Positions 18,008 through 27,147 of a stretch of 64,000 nt of DNA are shown piece by piece (the stretch's first letter is position 1; every line of letters starts with the position of its first letter). This DNA is from Mesorhizobium metallidurans STM 2683. Its GTDB lineage: Bacteria > Pseudomonadota > Alphaproteobacteria > Rhizobiales > Rhizobiaceae. The notes under the pieces are model-generated. The model worked only from the letters and a program-made list of their open reading frames with translations. It did no database searches and was not told the origin of the DNA. The translations under genes were made by a program, and so were the position numbers. The DNA lies in contig NZ_CAUM01000023.1 in assembly GCF_000350085.1 (NCBI RefSeq), positions 24,097-88,096 on the forward strand, given 5' to 3'.

Positions 18008-18775
18008 ATGGGCAGACTTCAGGACAAGGTCGCTATCGTCACCGGCGGCGCCCGCGGCATTGGCGGCGCGACGGTTCGCCGCTTCGTCGAGGAAGGCGCC
18101 AAGGTGGCGATCATCGACGTGCTGGAGGATGACGGCGAGGCGCTGGCGAAGGAGCTTTGCGATGGCGGCGCCGAGGCGATCTTCCTTAAGGTCGACATCA
18201 CCAAGGAACAGGAGGTGCAGGCAGCGGTCGACAAGGTCGTCAAGAAATGGGGCCGCCTCGACATACTGGTGAACAATGCCGCGATCACCGGCGTCAACAA
18301 ATTCGCGCATGAGGTGACGGTCGAGGAGTGGGACAAGGTCTTCGACGTCAATGTCAAAGGCACGTTCCTGTGCACCAAATATGCGGTGCGGCCGATGATG
18401 GAGCAGAAGTCCGGCGCCATCGTGAACTTCTCGTCGATCTACGGCCTCATCGGCAATGACGACATCCCGCCCTACCACGCCACCAAGGGCGCGACGCTGA
18501 TGATGAGCAAGACGGATGCGATCTGCTACGCGCCCTATGGCATCCGCGTCAACGCGGTGCATCCCGGCTCGACCATGACCGAGATCTTCATGAAGTGCGC
18601 CGACACCTATCCCAGGGGTAAGCAGGCCTATCTCGACATGATGAAGGAGAAGCATCCGCTGCGCCTCGGCGAGCCGGTGGATGTGGCTAACTGCGTGCTG
18701 TTCCTCGCTTCGGAGGAAGCGCGTTTCGTCACCGGCGCCAGCCTCGTCGTCGACGGCGGCTACACGACACAGTGA
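18008..18775 (+). CDS. SDR family oxidoreductase
   Basis: This 255-residue classical SDR has TGGARGIGG (about residues 12-20), NNAAI, a catalytic Ser in VNFSSIYG and the YHATK pair. It resembles glucose/cyclic-alcohol dehydrogenases of the FabG-like group. The start is set by AGGAGG about 5 bases upstream of ATG 18008. It is the first enzyme gene after the importer and is likely to oxidise the imported alcohol or sugar. The specific substrate is unknown. Confidence 0.9.
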   Translation: MGRLQDKVAIVTGGARGIGGATVRRFVEEGAKVAIIDVLEDDGEALAKELCDGGAEAIFLKVDITKEQEVQAAVDKVVKKWGRLDILVNNAAITGVNKFAHEVTVEEWDKVFDVNVKGTFLCTKYAVRPMMEQKSGAIVNFSSIYGLIGNDDIPPYHATKGATLMMSKTDAICYAPYGIRVNAVHPGSTMTEIFMKCADTYPRGKQAYLDMMKEKHPLRLGEPVDVANCVLFLASEEARFVTGASLVVDGGYTTQ

Positions 18776-18797
18776 TTGCATTTCCGGAGACCAGATC

Positions 18798-19865
18798 ATG
18801 AAAGCCGTCCGATTCCACGCAGCCAGGGATATCAGGGTCGAGGACGTCGCCGAGCCGACAGCGCGGCTCGGTGCGCATGACGTGCTGATCAAGCCCGTCA
18901 TCACCGGGATCTGCGGCACCGACCTGCACGAATATATAGCCGGGCCGATCGTCACGCCTGTTACCCCGCATGTCTATAGCGGCGCGACCAACCCGCAGAT
19001 CCTCGGCCATGAATTCAGCGCCGTCGTCGCCGACGCCGGTTCCGGGGTTACCAATGTGAAGGCTGGCGATCGCGTTTCGATCCAGCCGCTGATCTCGCCG
19101 CGCGACGATTATTTCGGCCGGCGCGGGCTCTATCACCTCAGCCCGCAAATGGCCTGCGTCGGCCTGAGCTGGAAATGGGGCGGCATGAGCGAACTCGCCA
19201 TCGTCAACGACTATAATGTCGTGCCGGTACCAAAGGGCGTCAGCGACATCCAGGCGGCGATGATCGAGCCGGCCGCCGTCGCCATCTACGGCACCGACCG
19301 CGGCGGCGTGCAGTCGGGATCGACCGTTCTGGTTTCCGGCGCCGGACCGATCGGCGCGCTGACGCTGCTGGCGGCCAAGGCGGCGGGCGCGGCACAGATC
19401 TTCGTCAGCGAGCCGAACCCCAACCGCCTTGCCAAGGCTAGGGAGTTGGTGCCCGACTGCATCGCCATCGACCCGGCCAGGGACAATCTCGACCAGATCA
19501 TCTCCGACTTGACCGAGGAAGGCGTCGGCGTCGACGTGGCGCTTGAGTGCGTCGGGCTGGAGGCGAGCCTCAACGCTTGCGCCAGGGCGGTGCGCCGCCA
19601 GGGCAAGGTGGTGCAGACCGGCCTGCACATGAAGCCCGCCAGCATCGATGCGATGCTGTGGGCGCTGAAGGACATCACGGTCGAGGCGACCTGGTGTTAC
19701 CCGGTGCAGGTATGGCCGCGCGTCATCCGCATGGTCGAGGCCGGCATCCTGCCACTCGAGAAGGTGGTGACGGCAAAAATCTCGGCCGACGACGTGGTGG
19801 AGAAGGGCTTCGAGGCCCTGCTCGACAAGGCCGGCAAGCACTTGAAGATCCTGGTGAGCGTCTAG
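18798..19865 (+). CDS. Zinc-type alcohol dehydrogenase, 2,3-butanediol dehydrogenase-like
   Basis: This 355-residue MDR enzyme has catalytic-zinc residues in GICGTDLHEY (Cys about 38), GHEFSA and the Glu of EPAAVAIYG, with a GAGPIG cofactor motif. The N-terminus (MKAVRFHAARDIRVEDV...GTDLHEYIAGPI) strongly resembles (R,R)-butanediol dehydrogenases. As in those, the four-Cys structural-zinc loop is missing and is replaced by PLISPRDDYFGRRGLYHL. If the resemblance holds, it would make an acyloin that the E1/E2 proteins encoded at 7359-10710 could cleave. That link is inference. Confidence 0.88.
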   Translation: MKAVRFHAARDIRVEDVAEPTARLGAHDVLIKPVITGICGTDLHEYIAGPIVTPVTPHVYSGATNPQILGHEFSAVVADAGSGVTNVKAGDRVSIQPLISPRDDYFGRRGLYHLSPQMACVGLSWKWGGMSELAIVNDYNVVPVPKGVSDIQAAMIEPAAVAIYGTDRGGVQSGSTVLVSGAGPIGALTLLAAKAAGAAQIFVSEPNPNRLAKARELVPDCIAIDPARDNLDQIISDLTEEGVGVDVALECVGLEASLNACARAVRRQGKVVQTGLHMKPASIDAMLWALKDITVEATWCYPVQVWPRVIRMVEAGILPLEKVVTAKISADDVVEKGFEALLDKAGKHLKILVSV

Positions 19866-19918
19866 CTGCGGACGACCCCGCTGTCGCGACCCAACGCAAT
19901 AACTGAGGAAATATCGAA

Positions 19919-20698
19919 ATGGCAAGCAATGCATTCGCGAACTATTCGCTCGAGGGCAGAACGGCAATCGTGACCGGTGCGGCCGGCGGCATCGGCAGCG
20001 CGATCACCGAGCGGCTGGGTAGCCTCGGCGCGACGGTCGTGCTTGCCGACGTTACCGGCCGCGTGGTCGACGCCGCCAAGGAATGGTCGGACAAGGGGTT
20101 CAAGACCAAGGGCGTCAAGGTCGACGTCACCAACAGCGCCGATGTCGAGAAAGCCGCGGCTCGCCTCAATGAGGAGTTCGGTGCGATCGACATACTGGTG
20201 GCCAATGCCGGCATCTCCTACGAAAGCACGACCGCGGATCACTCCGACGAGGACTGGCGCCGCTGCATGTCGATCAACCTCGACGGCATCTTTTTTTGCG
20301 TGCGCTCCTTCGGCAAGCGCATGGTCGAGCGCAGGCGCGGCAGCGTCGTGTGCATTTCCTCGATCGCCGGCATCAAGGCGGTACGGCCGGAACTGCATGC
20401 CGGCTATGACGTCTCCAAGGCCGGCGTCGCCCATCTCTGCCGCGTCGTCGGCGTCGAATGGGCGCCCTACAATGTCCGCGTCAATGCGGTCGGGCCGGGC
20501 TACACCGAGACCGAAATGCTGAAGAAGGTTGGCGCGGCGCAGCCCGAAATCATGGCGACCTGGATCAACGACACCCCGATGAAACGCCTGCTGCAGCCGG
20601 CCGAGATCGCGGCGTCTGTCGCCTTCCTGGCCTCTGATGCGGCGAGCGGCATCACCGGCCATGTGCTGATGACCGATGCCGGCTACTCGGCTTCATAG
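19919..20698 (+). CDS. SDR family oxidoreductase
   Basis: This is a 259-residue classical SDR with TGAAGGIGS, VANAGI, catalytic Ser in CISSIAG and YDVSK. The C-terminus ends MTDAGYSAS in place of the usual DGG, a small deviation. The start ATG 19919 has GAGGAAATATCGAA upstream. It lies within the same plus-strand operon as the previous dehydrogenase and probably works on a related intermediate. Confidence 0.9.
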   Translation: MASNAFANYSLEGRTAIVTGAAGGIGSAITERLGSLGATVVLADVTGRVVDAAKEWSDKGFKTKGVKVDVTNSADVEKAAARLNEEFGAIDILVANAGISYESTTADHSDEDWRRCMSINLDGIFFCVRSFGKRMVERRRGSVVCISSIAGIKAVRPELHAGYDVSKAGVAHLCRVVGVEWAPYNVRVNAVGPGYTETEMLKKVGAAQPEIMATWINDTPMKRLLQPAEIAASVAFLASDAASGITGHVLMTDAGYSAS

Positions 20699-20749
20699 GA
20701 TTCCTGTTGGAAGCAACGGGCAGAGACAGCATCAGAATCGGAACCGAGC

Positions 20750-21766
20750 ATGACTTCAGCGCAGGACAGGCCCGTCAGGGTGGCAATGGTTGGCCTCGGC
20801 TGGTGGGGCCGCAAGATGGTGGCGGTGCTGGAGGGCGCCAGGGCGCATCTCGACGTGGTCTGCGCCGTCGAACCCGCGCCCGGCGCCGAAGATTTCTGCG
20901 CCGACCATGGCCTCAAGCTGACCGTGGAATACGCCGACGCCCTGAAGAATCCCGATGTTGAAGCCGTCATCCTGGCGACGCCGCATTCGCTGCACGAACA
21001 GCAGATCGAAGATGCGGTGGCGGCGGGCAAGCATGTCTTTTGCGAAAAGCCGCTGGCGATGACCAAGGCCGGTGCGGAAAAGGCGGTGGCGTTGTGCAGA
21101 GAGGCAGGTCTTGTTCTCGGCATGGGGCATGAGCGGCGCTTCGAGCCGCCGATCGCCGGCATGCTGTTGGCGGCCGCCGATGGCCGCCTCGGCCGCATCC
21201 TGCAGGTCGAGGCGAATTTCAGCCATGACAGATTCCTCGGCCTCGATCCATCGAACTGGCGGCTGAACGCCAGGCAGGCGCCGGCGGCGGGCATGACCGC
21301 GACCGGCATCCATCTGACCGATCTTTCGGCGAAGCTGCTCGGGCCGGCGCGCGATGTCCGTGTCGCCTGCGAGAACCTGGCGTCGCAGATCCCGCAAGGC
21401 GATACGCTGAGCGCGCATATCCGCTTCCATGGCGGTGGCACGGCCTATGTCTCGGCGACGCTCGCCACGCCCTTCGTCTCGCGCTTTGCCGTGTTCGGCA
21501 CCAAGGGCTGGATCGAGGTGCGCGACAAGGCCCATGTCGAGGCGCCGGCCGGCTGGGTGGTCACCAGCGCCGCGACCGGCACGCCGATCGAAGTGGAAGA
21601 GGTCGGCCCGGCCGAACCGGTGCGCGACAATCTGGTGGCCTTTGCCGCGGCGGTGCGCGGCCGTCAGGCCTATCCGATCACCGGCGAGGACATGATCAAC
21701 AACATCGCCATCCTCGAAAGCATCATCAAGTCGGCGGCGACCGGAATGGTCGAGACGGTCGGCTGA
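20750..21766 (+). CDS. Gfo/Idh/MocA family oxidoreductase
   Basis: This 338-residue protein has an N-terminal Rossmann motif (VAMVGLGWWGRKM) and the family EKP motif (FCEKPLAM), with GHERRFEPP and GMTATGIHLTDLS in the C-terminal domain. Family members oxidise or isomerise sugars and cyclitols using bound NAD(P). A clear paralogue lies at 30451-31449 in the neighbouring aromatic/malonate set; the two share the EKP region, GHERR(F/Y)E and the SNWRL...TGIH...TDL stretch. Confidence 0.9.
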   Translation: MTSAQDRPVRVAMVGLGWWGRKMVAVLEGARAHLDVVCAVEPAPGAEDFCADHGLKLTVEYADALKNPDVEAVILATPHSLHEQQIEDAVAAGKHVFCEKPLAMTKAGAEKAVALCREAGLVLGMGHERRFEPPIAGMLLAAADGRLGRILQVEANFSHDRFLGLDPSNWRLNARQAPAAGMTATGIHLTDLSAKLLGPARDVRVACENLASQIPQGDTLSAHIRFHGGGTAYVSATLATPFVSRFAVFGTKGWIEVRDKAHVEAPAGWVVTSAATGTPIEVEEVGPAEPVRDNLVAFAAAVRGRQAYPITGEDMINNIAILESIIKSAATGMVETVG

Positions 21767-21786
21767 ACGACAAGGGAGATATCGAA

Positions 21787-22764
21787 ATGCGCGCGCTGGT
21801 CTTTGAAACGCCGGACAAGCCTGTGATCGTCGACAGGCCGATGCCCGGCATCGGTGATGGCGAGGTCCTGATCAAGACCAGGACCGTCGGCATCTGCCAT
21901 TCGGATTACGAGCTGCTGGCGGGGCGCTACATCATCCCGATCTCCTATCCGGTGACGCCCGGCCACGAATGGTGCGGCGAGATCATCGAGGTCGGCCGCG
22001 GCGTCAAGGGCTGGAGCGTCGGCGACCGCGTCGTCGGCGAATGCGTGGTGCGCACGCCGGAGCGGCTGCACCATTTCGGTTTCTCGATGGATGGCGCCGA
22101 CCGCGAGTATTTCTCCGTCAATCCGGACTGGCTGCACAAATTGCCCGAAGGCATCGACGACAAGCGCGCCTCGCTGATCGAGCCGTTCACCTGCGGCTTC
22201 TATGCGGTGCTGCGCTCGGGCGGCACCAATGCCAGCGAGACCGTGGTGATTTCGGGCGGCGGCACGATCGGGCTTGTCTCGGCCGCGGCCGCGATCGGCA
22301 TGGGCGCACGCGTCATCGTCGTCGACCCGATCGCCCGCCGCCGCGAGGTGGCGCTGCGGCTGGGAGCGACTGAGGCCGTCGATCCGGCACAGGACGCCGT
22401 CGCGCAGGTCATGGAACTGACGGGCGGCAAGGGCGCCGATCTGGTGGTCGAGGCGTCCGGCCACGACGCCTCGCTTGCCAACACCTTCGAATTCGCCCGC
22501 GAGGATGGCCGTGTCTCGATGGTCGGCATCAATATCGGCCGCAGGATCCCGGTCGAGCTCGGCACGATCCAGATCAAGAACCTGACCGTCAAGGGCTGCA
22601 TCGGCTCGCCAGGCGTGTGGCCGGCGGCGATCCGTTTTCTGGAGCGGACCGGCATCGACCTGACACCGATCCAGACCCACACGTTCGGCCTCGACGAGGC
22701 CGTTGCCGCCTTCCAGCTCGGCAAGGATGCCGCCCAGTGCATCAAGGTCACGCTGACGGCCTGA
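21787..22764 (+). CDS. Zinc-type alcohol dehydrogenase (MDR family)
   Basis: This 325-residue MDR has GICHSDYE (catalytic Cys), GHEWCG (His) and EPFTCGFYA (Glu) for the catalytic zinc. The cofactor motif is GGGTIGLVSA. It is shorter than typical sorbitol dehydrogenases and lacks the structural zinc cysteines. It starts 20 bases after the Gfo/Idh gene. It resembles sorbitol/threonine dehydrogenase-like enzymes, without a specific assignment. Confidence 0.88.
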   Translation: MRALVFETPDKPVIVDRPMPGIGDGEVLIKTRTVGICHSDYELLAGRYIIPISYPVTPGHEWCGEIIEVGRGVKGWSVGDRVVGECVVRTPERLHHFGFSMDGADREYFSVNPDWLHKLPEGIDDKRASLIEPFTCGFYAVLRSGGTNASETVVISGGGTIGLVSAAAAIGMGARVIVVDPIARRREVALRLGATEAVDPAQDAVAQVMELTGGKGADLVVEASGHDASLANTFEFAREDGRVSMVGINIGRRIPVELGTIQIKNLTVKGCIGSPGVWPAAIRFLERTGIDLTPIQTHTFGLDEAVAAFQLGKDAAQCIKVTLTA

Positions 22765-22783
22765 AACAAGGGAGAAGAACCAC

Positions 22784-23083
22784 ATGTCCGAGCAATTGAC
22801 CGTCGTCGCGCATCTCGTCGCCAGGCCGCACAAGATCGATGAGACGAAGAAATTCCTGCTGTCGCTCATCGATGCGACCCGGGCGGAGCCAGGCTGCATC
22901 GACTACGATCTGCACCAGGACGACGACAGGCCGGCCGAGTTCACCTTCTATGAAAACTGGAAGAACCGGGCGGAATGGGACAAGCACATGGAGACGCCGA
23001 ACCTGCATGAGTTCGCCCGCCGCGCCGACGAACTGTTCGCGGTGCCGCCGCACATCCGGCTGATGACGATGATCAGCAAATAG
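22784..23083 (+). CDS. ABM-domain protein (quinol monooxygenase/LsrG-like)
   Basis: This is a 99-residue single-domain protein of the antibiotic-biosynthesis-monooxygenase fold (LTVVAHLVARPHKIDETK, then EPGCIDYDLHQDD and FTFYENWKNRAEWDKHMETP). Family members act as cofactor-free monooxygenases or isomerases (LsrG). Inside an operon of dehydrogenases it may convert an unstable keto or dicarbonyl intermediate. Gaps of 19 and 18 bases to its neighbours support co-transcription. Confidence 0.85.
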   Translation: MSEQLTVVAHLVARPHKIDETKKFLLSLIDATRAEPGCIDYDLHQDDDRPAEFTFYENWKNRAEWDKHMETPNLHEFARRADELFAVPPHIRLMTMISK

Positions 23084-23101
23084 TTTTCGGAGAGGCCCTT
23101 C

Positions 23102-23821
23102 ATGGCAAAGCTTGATGGAAAGATAGCGCTGGTCAGCGGCGCGGCGCAGGGCATCGGCCGCGCGGTCGCCGAACTCTTTGCCGAGGAAGGCGCCACCGTC
23201 TATGCCGGCGACGTCAAGCCGGTGAAGCCGGCCAAGGGCATCGAGGCGCTGACGCTGGACGTCTCCAGGCCGGACGATTGGGAAAAGGCGGTCGAGACGA
23301 TCCTCGCCCGGCACGGCAAGCTCGACATACTGGTCAACAATGCCGGCATCGTGCGCGCCTATGAGCAGCTCATGGAAACCGATCTCGACGCCTGGAACGC
23401 GGTCGTTGCCGTCAACCTCACCGGCAGTTTTCTCGGCATCAAGGCGGTGCTGCCGGCCATGCGCAAGGCCGGCAAGGGCTCGATCGTCAACTTCTCGTCG
23501 ATCTGGGGCAGTGTCGGGGTCGCTGGCGCTGCCGCCTACAATGCCGCCAAGGGCGGCGTGCGCAACATGACCAAGAATGCCGCGGTGACCTACGCGCCCG
23601 AAAACATCCGCGTCAATTCGGTTCATCCCGGGCTGATCCGCACGCCGCTCGTCGAAGCGCAGCCGGACGACATGAACGCCGGCATCATCGCGCAGACGCC
23701 GATGGGCCGGATGGGAACGCCGCGTGAGGTGGCCAATGGCTGCCTGTTCCTGGCGAGCGACGATTCATCGTTCATCACCGGCAGCGAGCTGGTGATCGAC
23801 GGCGGCTACCTGGCGCAGTAA
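23102..23821 (+). CDS. SDR family oxidoreductase
   Basis: This 239-residue SDR has SGAAQGIGR, VNNAGI, a Ser in FSSIWG and YNAAK, with the DGGYLAQ C-terminus common in cyclic-alcohol and bile-acid-like dehydrogenases. It is the third SDR of this operon. The ribosome binding site GGAGAGG lies upstream. The presence of several SDRs suggests either successive oxidations or handling of stereoisomers. Confidence 0.9.
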   Translation: MAKLDGKIALVSGAAQGIGRAVAELFAEEGATVYAGDVKPVKPAKGIEALTLDVSRPDDWEKAVETILARHGKLDILVNNAGIVRAYEQLMETDLDAWNAVVAVNLTGSFLGIKAVLPAMRKAGKGSIVNFSSIWGSVGVAGAAAYNAAKGGVRNMTKNAAVTYAPENIRVNSVHPGLIRTPLVEAQPDDMNAGIIAQTPMGRMGTPREVANGCLFLASDDSSFITGSELVIDGGYLAQ

Positions 23822-23822
23822 G

Positions 23823-23880
23823 GCGCGCCGCGTTCAGACGCGATGCGCCTCGCTACGTGCTTTTGGGCGACATACAGTAG
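23823..23880. repeat. Degenerate intergenic repeat remnant
   Basis: The sequence between the SDR and cupin genes contains GCGTTCAGACGCGATGCG and CTTTTGGGCGACATACAGTAG, which resemble parts of the hairpin and dispersed repeat at 12963-13065 in decayed form. It does not break the operon's strand order. Confidence 0.45.
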
Positions 23881-23892
23881 CGGAGGATTGAA

Positions 23893-24288
23893 ATGAATGT
23901 GACCAATGCAAGGATCGAACCGACCATCGAACATGGCGGCACATGCCACACCTATTTCATGGTGCCGAAGGAAGCGATGCGCGCCGAGACCGAAGGCTCC
24001 TATCTCGAATATGTCTCGGAGTTCGAGATAGCGGCCGGTTCGCATCTGGAGCCGCACCGGCACAACACGCATGAATTCTACTATGTGCTGAAGGGCCGCG
24101 CGCTGATGCAGATCGGCACTGAGAAGCGTGAGGTCGCGCCCGGCGACCTGATCCACATTCCGCCAAACGCCGTGCACACGATCGCGCCTGTCGGCGATGC
24201 GCCGCTGCGCGCGCTGGCCTTCGCCGCGAGTTTCCTGCCACCGGGCGGCGCCGGCGGCGAAGCCGAAAAAGCCGAGTTGCCCGGCTGA
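23893..24288 (+). CDS. Cupin-domain protein
   Basis: This 131-residue single cupin has both metal-binding motifs: LEPHRHNTHEFYYVLKG and IHIPPNAVHTI. Such proteins act as small isomerases, dioxygenases or ligand-binding proteins. It is the last gene of the importer/catabolic operon, as a strong terminator follows at 24337. The ribosome binding site is GGAGG at 23882. Confidence 0.87.
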   Translation: MNVTNARIEPTIEHGGTCHTYFMVPKEAMRAETEGSYLEYVSEFEIAAGSHLEPHRHNTHEFYYVLKGRALMQIGTEKREVAPGDLIHIPPNAVHTIAPVGDAPLRALAFAASFLPPGGAGGEAEKAELPG

Positions 24289-24336
24289 CAGGCGCCCGCC
24301 GTTTCCCTCCTTGCAAATTCCTCCCAGGACCTGGCT

Positions 24337-24363
24337 CCGCTACGCAAGTAGCGGGCCTTTTTT
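24337..24363 (+). terminator. Rho-independent terminator after the importer operon
   Basis: The stem CCGCTAC/GTAGCGG with a GCAA tetraloop is followed by GCC and six T residues. It ends the operon that runs from 13283 to 24288. Confidence 0.85.
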
Positions 24364-24392
24364 CTGGAGCCTCGGGCAAGGCCTCACCGGGG

Positions 24393-24406
24393 TTTCATAT
24401 TGAGAA
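24393..24406 (+). promoter_or_regulatory. Candidate operator, copy 4, upstream of the OYE gene
   Basis: TTTCATATTGAGAA matches the consensus of the three copies at 10774-13100. It lies 75 bases upstream of the OYE start, suggesting that gene belongs to the same regulon. The overlapping TGAGAATCATT also resembles half an iron-box, so another regulator is possible. Confidence 0.45.
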
Positions 24407-24480
24407 TCATTGCGCATGCCTTGCCCGTCCAGCTTTGGCATGGTCCGGCATGTTGGCGGCGCAAGGGAGGAAAATTTGGA

Positions 24481-25599
24481 ATGACGAGTGCTCTGTTTTC
24501 GCCGATCTCGCTCAGAGCGCTGACCTTGCCGAACCGCATCGTCGTGTCGCCTATGTGCCAGTACAATTCGGTCGACGGTTCGGCCACGGATTGGCACATA
24601 TTGCAGCTTGGCCAGTTCTCGCTGGGCGGCTCCGGCGGGCTGGTGATGACCGAGGCCACCCATGTCAACATGACTGGCCGGATCACGCTGAAATGCGCGA
24701 CCTTGTGCACCGACGACAATGAGCGGGCGCTGAGGCGGATCATCGATTTCTGCCGGCAATATGGCGTCGCCAAGCATGGCATCCAGCTCGGCCATGCCGG
24801 CCGCAAGGGATCGACGCTGCCGCCGGCGCTCGGCGGCAAGCCGCTGACGAAAGAGCAAGGCGCCTGGCAGACGGTGGCGCCTTCGGCGCTCGCCTATGAT
24901 CAGGGCTGGCATGTGCCGCGGGCGATGACGCTGGACGACATCGCGGAGGTCAAGGCGGACTACGTCGCCGCGGTCGGCCGTGCCGAACGCATCGGCTACG
25001 ATCTGATCGAACTGCATGCCGGCCACGGCTACCTCATGCACCAGTTCCTGTCGCCGCTGTCGAATATGCGGACCGACGTCTATGGCGGCAGCCTCGAAAA
25101 CCGTGTGCGGCTGGTACTCGAAACTTTCGAGGCAGCGCGGGCCGCCTGGCCACAGGACAAGCCGATGGGCGTGCGCGTCTCCGCCACCGACTGGGTGGAT
25201 GGGGGCTGGACCATCGAGGATACGATCGTGCTAGCTGGGGAATTGAAGGCGCTCGGCTGCGACTATATCGACGCGTCCAGCGCAGCGCTTGATCCGCGCC
25301 AGAAGATCGCGCTTTCCCCCGGCTATCAGGTGCCCTTCGCCGAAGCGGTGCGGCGCGAGGCCGGTATCCCGACGATGGCGATCGGGCTGATCACCGGCGT
25401 GCGGCAGGCCGAAGAAATCATCGCCAGCGGCAAGGCCGACTTCGTCTGCATGGCGCGCGGTGCAATGTGGGATCCGCGCTGGGCCTGGCATGCGGCCGAG
25501 GAACTGGACGCCGAGGCGCCTTATGCGCCGCGCGCCATGCCGGCTCATCCCAACGCGCGGACCTCCGTGTTCCCGAACCGGCAGAAGCCGGCTGCCTGA
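24481..25599 (+). CDS. NADH:flavin oxidoreductase, Old Yellow Enzyme family (YqjM-like)
   Basis: This 372-residue TIM-barrel flavoprotein has the YqjM-class Cys in VVSPMCQYNS, the LGHAGRKG motif and HAGHGYLMHQFLSPLSN with YGGSLENR. It should bind FMN and reduce activated C=C bonds such as enones. The start is supported by AAGGGAGG upstream of ATG 24481. It follows the terminator of the importer operon but shares the operator-like site, so an alkene or enone step in the same pathway is plausible. It converges on matB with an 11-base gap. Confidence 0.92.
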   Translation: MTSALFSPISLRALTLPNRIVVSPMCQYNSVDGSATDWHILQLGQFSLGGSGGLVMTEATHVNMTGRITLKCATLCTDDNERALRRIIDFCRQYGVAKHGIQLGHAGRKGSTLPPALGGKPLTKEQGAWQTVAPSALAYDQGWHVPRAMTLDDIAEVKADYVAAVGRAERIGYDLIELHAGHGYLMHQFLSPLSNMRTDVYGGSLENRVRLVLETFEAARAAWPQDKPMGVRVSATDWVDGGWTIEDTIVLAGELKALGCDYIDASSAALDPRQKIALSPGYQVPFAEAVRREAGIPTMAIGLITGVRQAEEIIASGKADFVCMARGAMWDPRWAWHAAEELDAEAPYAPRAMPAHPNARTSVFPNRQKPAA

Positions 25600-25610
25600 G
25601 CTCCGCTCCG

Positions 25611-27137
25611 TTAGCCGGCTTTCTGAGAAACGTAGAGATCCCTATAGGTCTCGCGCAGAACATTCTTCTGCACCTTGCCCATCGTGTTGCGCGGCAATTC
25701 GTCGACAAAGATCACCTGCTTCGGGTGCTTGTATTTGGCGATCCGCCCGGCGACGGCGCCGACGATATCGGCAGCGGTAACGACTGAGCCCGGCGCCCGC
25801 ACCACGATCGCGGTGACGCCTTCGCCGAAATCCGGATGGGTGACACCGATGACGGCACTTTCGCTGACGCCTGCAAGGGCGTCGATCTCGCTCTCGACTT
25901 CCTTCGGATAGATGTTGTAGCCGCCGGAGATGATCAGGTCTTTTCCCCGCCCGGCGATGTGGACATAGCCGTCGGCGTCGATCAGGCCGAGATCGCCGGT
26001 GATGAAGAAGCCATCATCGCGGAACTCGGCCCTGGTCTTTTCCGGCATGCGCCAATAGCCGGAAAAGACATTGGCGCCTTTCACCTCGATCATGCCTACT
26101 TCGCCCTGGGCAAGCGGCCCGCCGCCGTCGGGATCGGCGATGCGCAGTGCGACGCCGGGCAAGGGGAAGCCGACCGTGCCGGCGCGCCGCTCGCCGTCAT
26201 AGGGGTTCGACGTGCTCATGTTGGTCTCGGTCATGCCGTAGCGCTCAAGGATCGAATGGCCGGTGCGTTCGCGCCAGGCCTTGTGCGTCTCGGCAAGCAG
26301 CGGCGCCGATCCGGAGATGAACAGGCGGATGTTCTTTGCCGCCTGGCCGTTCAAGCCGTCCTGCTGCAACAGGCGCACGTAGAAGGTCGGCACGCCCATC
26401 AGCGCCGTGGCGCGCGGCAGCAGCGAGACGATGCGGGCTGGGTCGAATCTGGTTTCGAACAGCATCGAGGCGCCGGCCATCAGGATGACATTGGTGGCGA
26501 CGAACAGGCCATGCGTGTGGAAGATCGGCAGCGCATGGATCAGTACGTCGGCGCTGGTGAAACGCCAGTGGTCGACGAGCACCCTTGCATTCGAGGTGAG
26601 GTTTTCATGGCTGAGCATGGCGCCTTTCGAGCGGCCGGTCGTGCCCGACGTGTAGAGGATCGCCGCCAGATCGTCCGGTCCGCGCGCCACGTCATGGAAA
26701 TCCGCAGACTGGCGCGAGGCCTGGTCGATCAGCGAGCCTTCGCCGTTGCGGCCGAGCGTCACGGTCGTGGCGCCCGATGCCTGCGCCAGCGGTTCGATAT
26801 CGGCTGCCCTCTGGGGGTCGCAGACGACCAGGCGCGGTTCGGCATCGCCGAAGAAATAGCCGAGCTCGGTCAGCGTATAAGCGGTGTTGAGCGGCAGGAA
26901 GACGGCACCGGCGCGCAGGCAAGCGAGATAGAGCAAGACCGCCTCCGGGCTCTTCTCGACCTGGACGGCGACGCGGTCGCCCGGTTCGACGCCCAGTTGC
27001 AGCAGCGCGTGCGCCAGTTGCGCCGACCGGGCCAGCATGTCGCCATAGGTGAGCGAGCGCCCGTCATCTGTCTCCATCAAGAGCCGCCCTGGCGCCGGCA
27101 TCCGGGCGCGAAACGCATCGAACAAATGATTGCTCAT
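25611..27137 (-). CDS. matB: Malonyl-CoA synthetase
   Basis: This 508-residue acyl-adenylate-forming enzyme has the AMP-binding signature (YTSGTTGRSKGAMLSHENL), the RYGMTE motif and the C-terminal PRNTMGKVQKN loop with the catalytic Lys. Its pairing with malonyl-CoA decarboxylase supports the MatB assignment: malonate + CoA + ATP to malonyl-CoA. ATG 27137 (MSNHLFDAF) is preferred over an upstream ATG that lies inside an intergenic repeat. A repeat and a 51-bp palindrome separate it from matA. Confidence 0.88.
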   Translation of the reverse strand: MSNHLFDAFRARMPAPGRLLMETDDGRSLTYGDMLARSAQLAHALLQLGVEPGDRVAVQVEKSPEAVLLYLACLRAGAVFLPLNTAYTLTELGYFFGDAEPRLVVCDPQRAADIEPLAQASGATTVTLGRNGEGSLIDQASRQSADFHDVARGPDDLAAILYTSGTTGRSKGAMLSHENLTSNARVLVDHWRFTSADVLIHALPIFHTHGLFVATNVILMAGASMLFETRFDPARIVSLLPRATALMGVPTFYVRLLQQDGLNGQAAKNIRLFISGSAPLLAETHKAWRERTGHSILERYGMTETNMSTSNPYDGERRAGTVGFPLPGVALRIADPDGGGPLAQGEVGMIEVKGANVFSGYWRMPEKTRAEFRDDGFFITGDLGLIDADGYVHIAGRGKDLIISGGYNIYPKEVESEIDALAGVSESAVIGVTHPDFGEGVTAIVVRAPGSVVTAADIVGAVAGRIAKYKHPKQVIFVDELPRNTMGKVQKNVLRETYRDLYVSQKAG

Positions 27138-27147
27138 GTATCTCTCC

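Noticed and set aside
24393..24410. Iron-box (Fur/RirA-like) reading of TTGAGAATCATT upstream of the OYE gene
   Set aside because: Only half the box is present and nothing else near it relates to iron. The match to the three other TCATwTTGAGA sites is more specific, although the alternative is not excluded.
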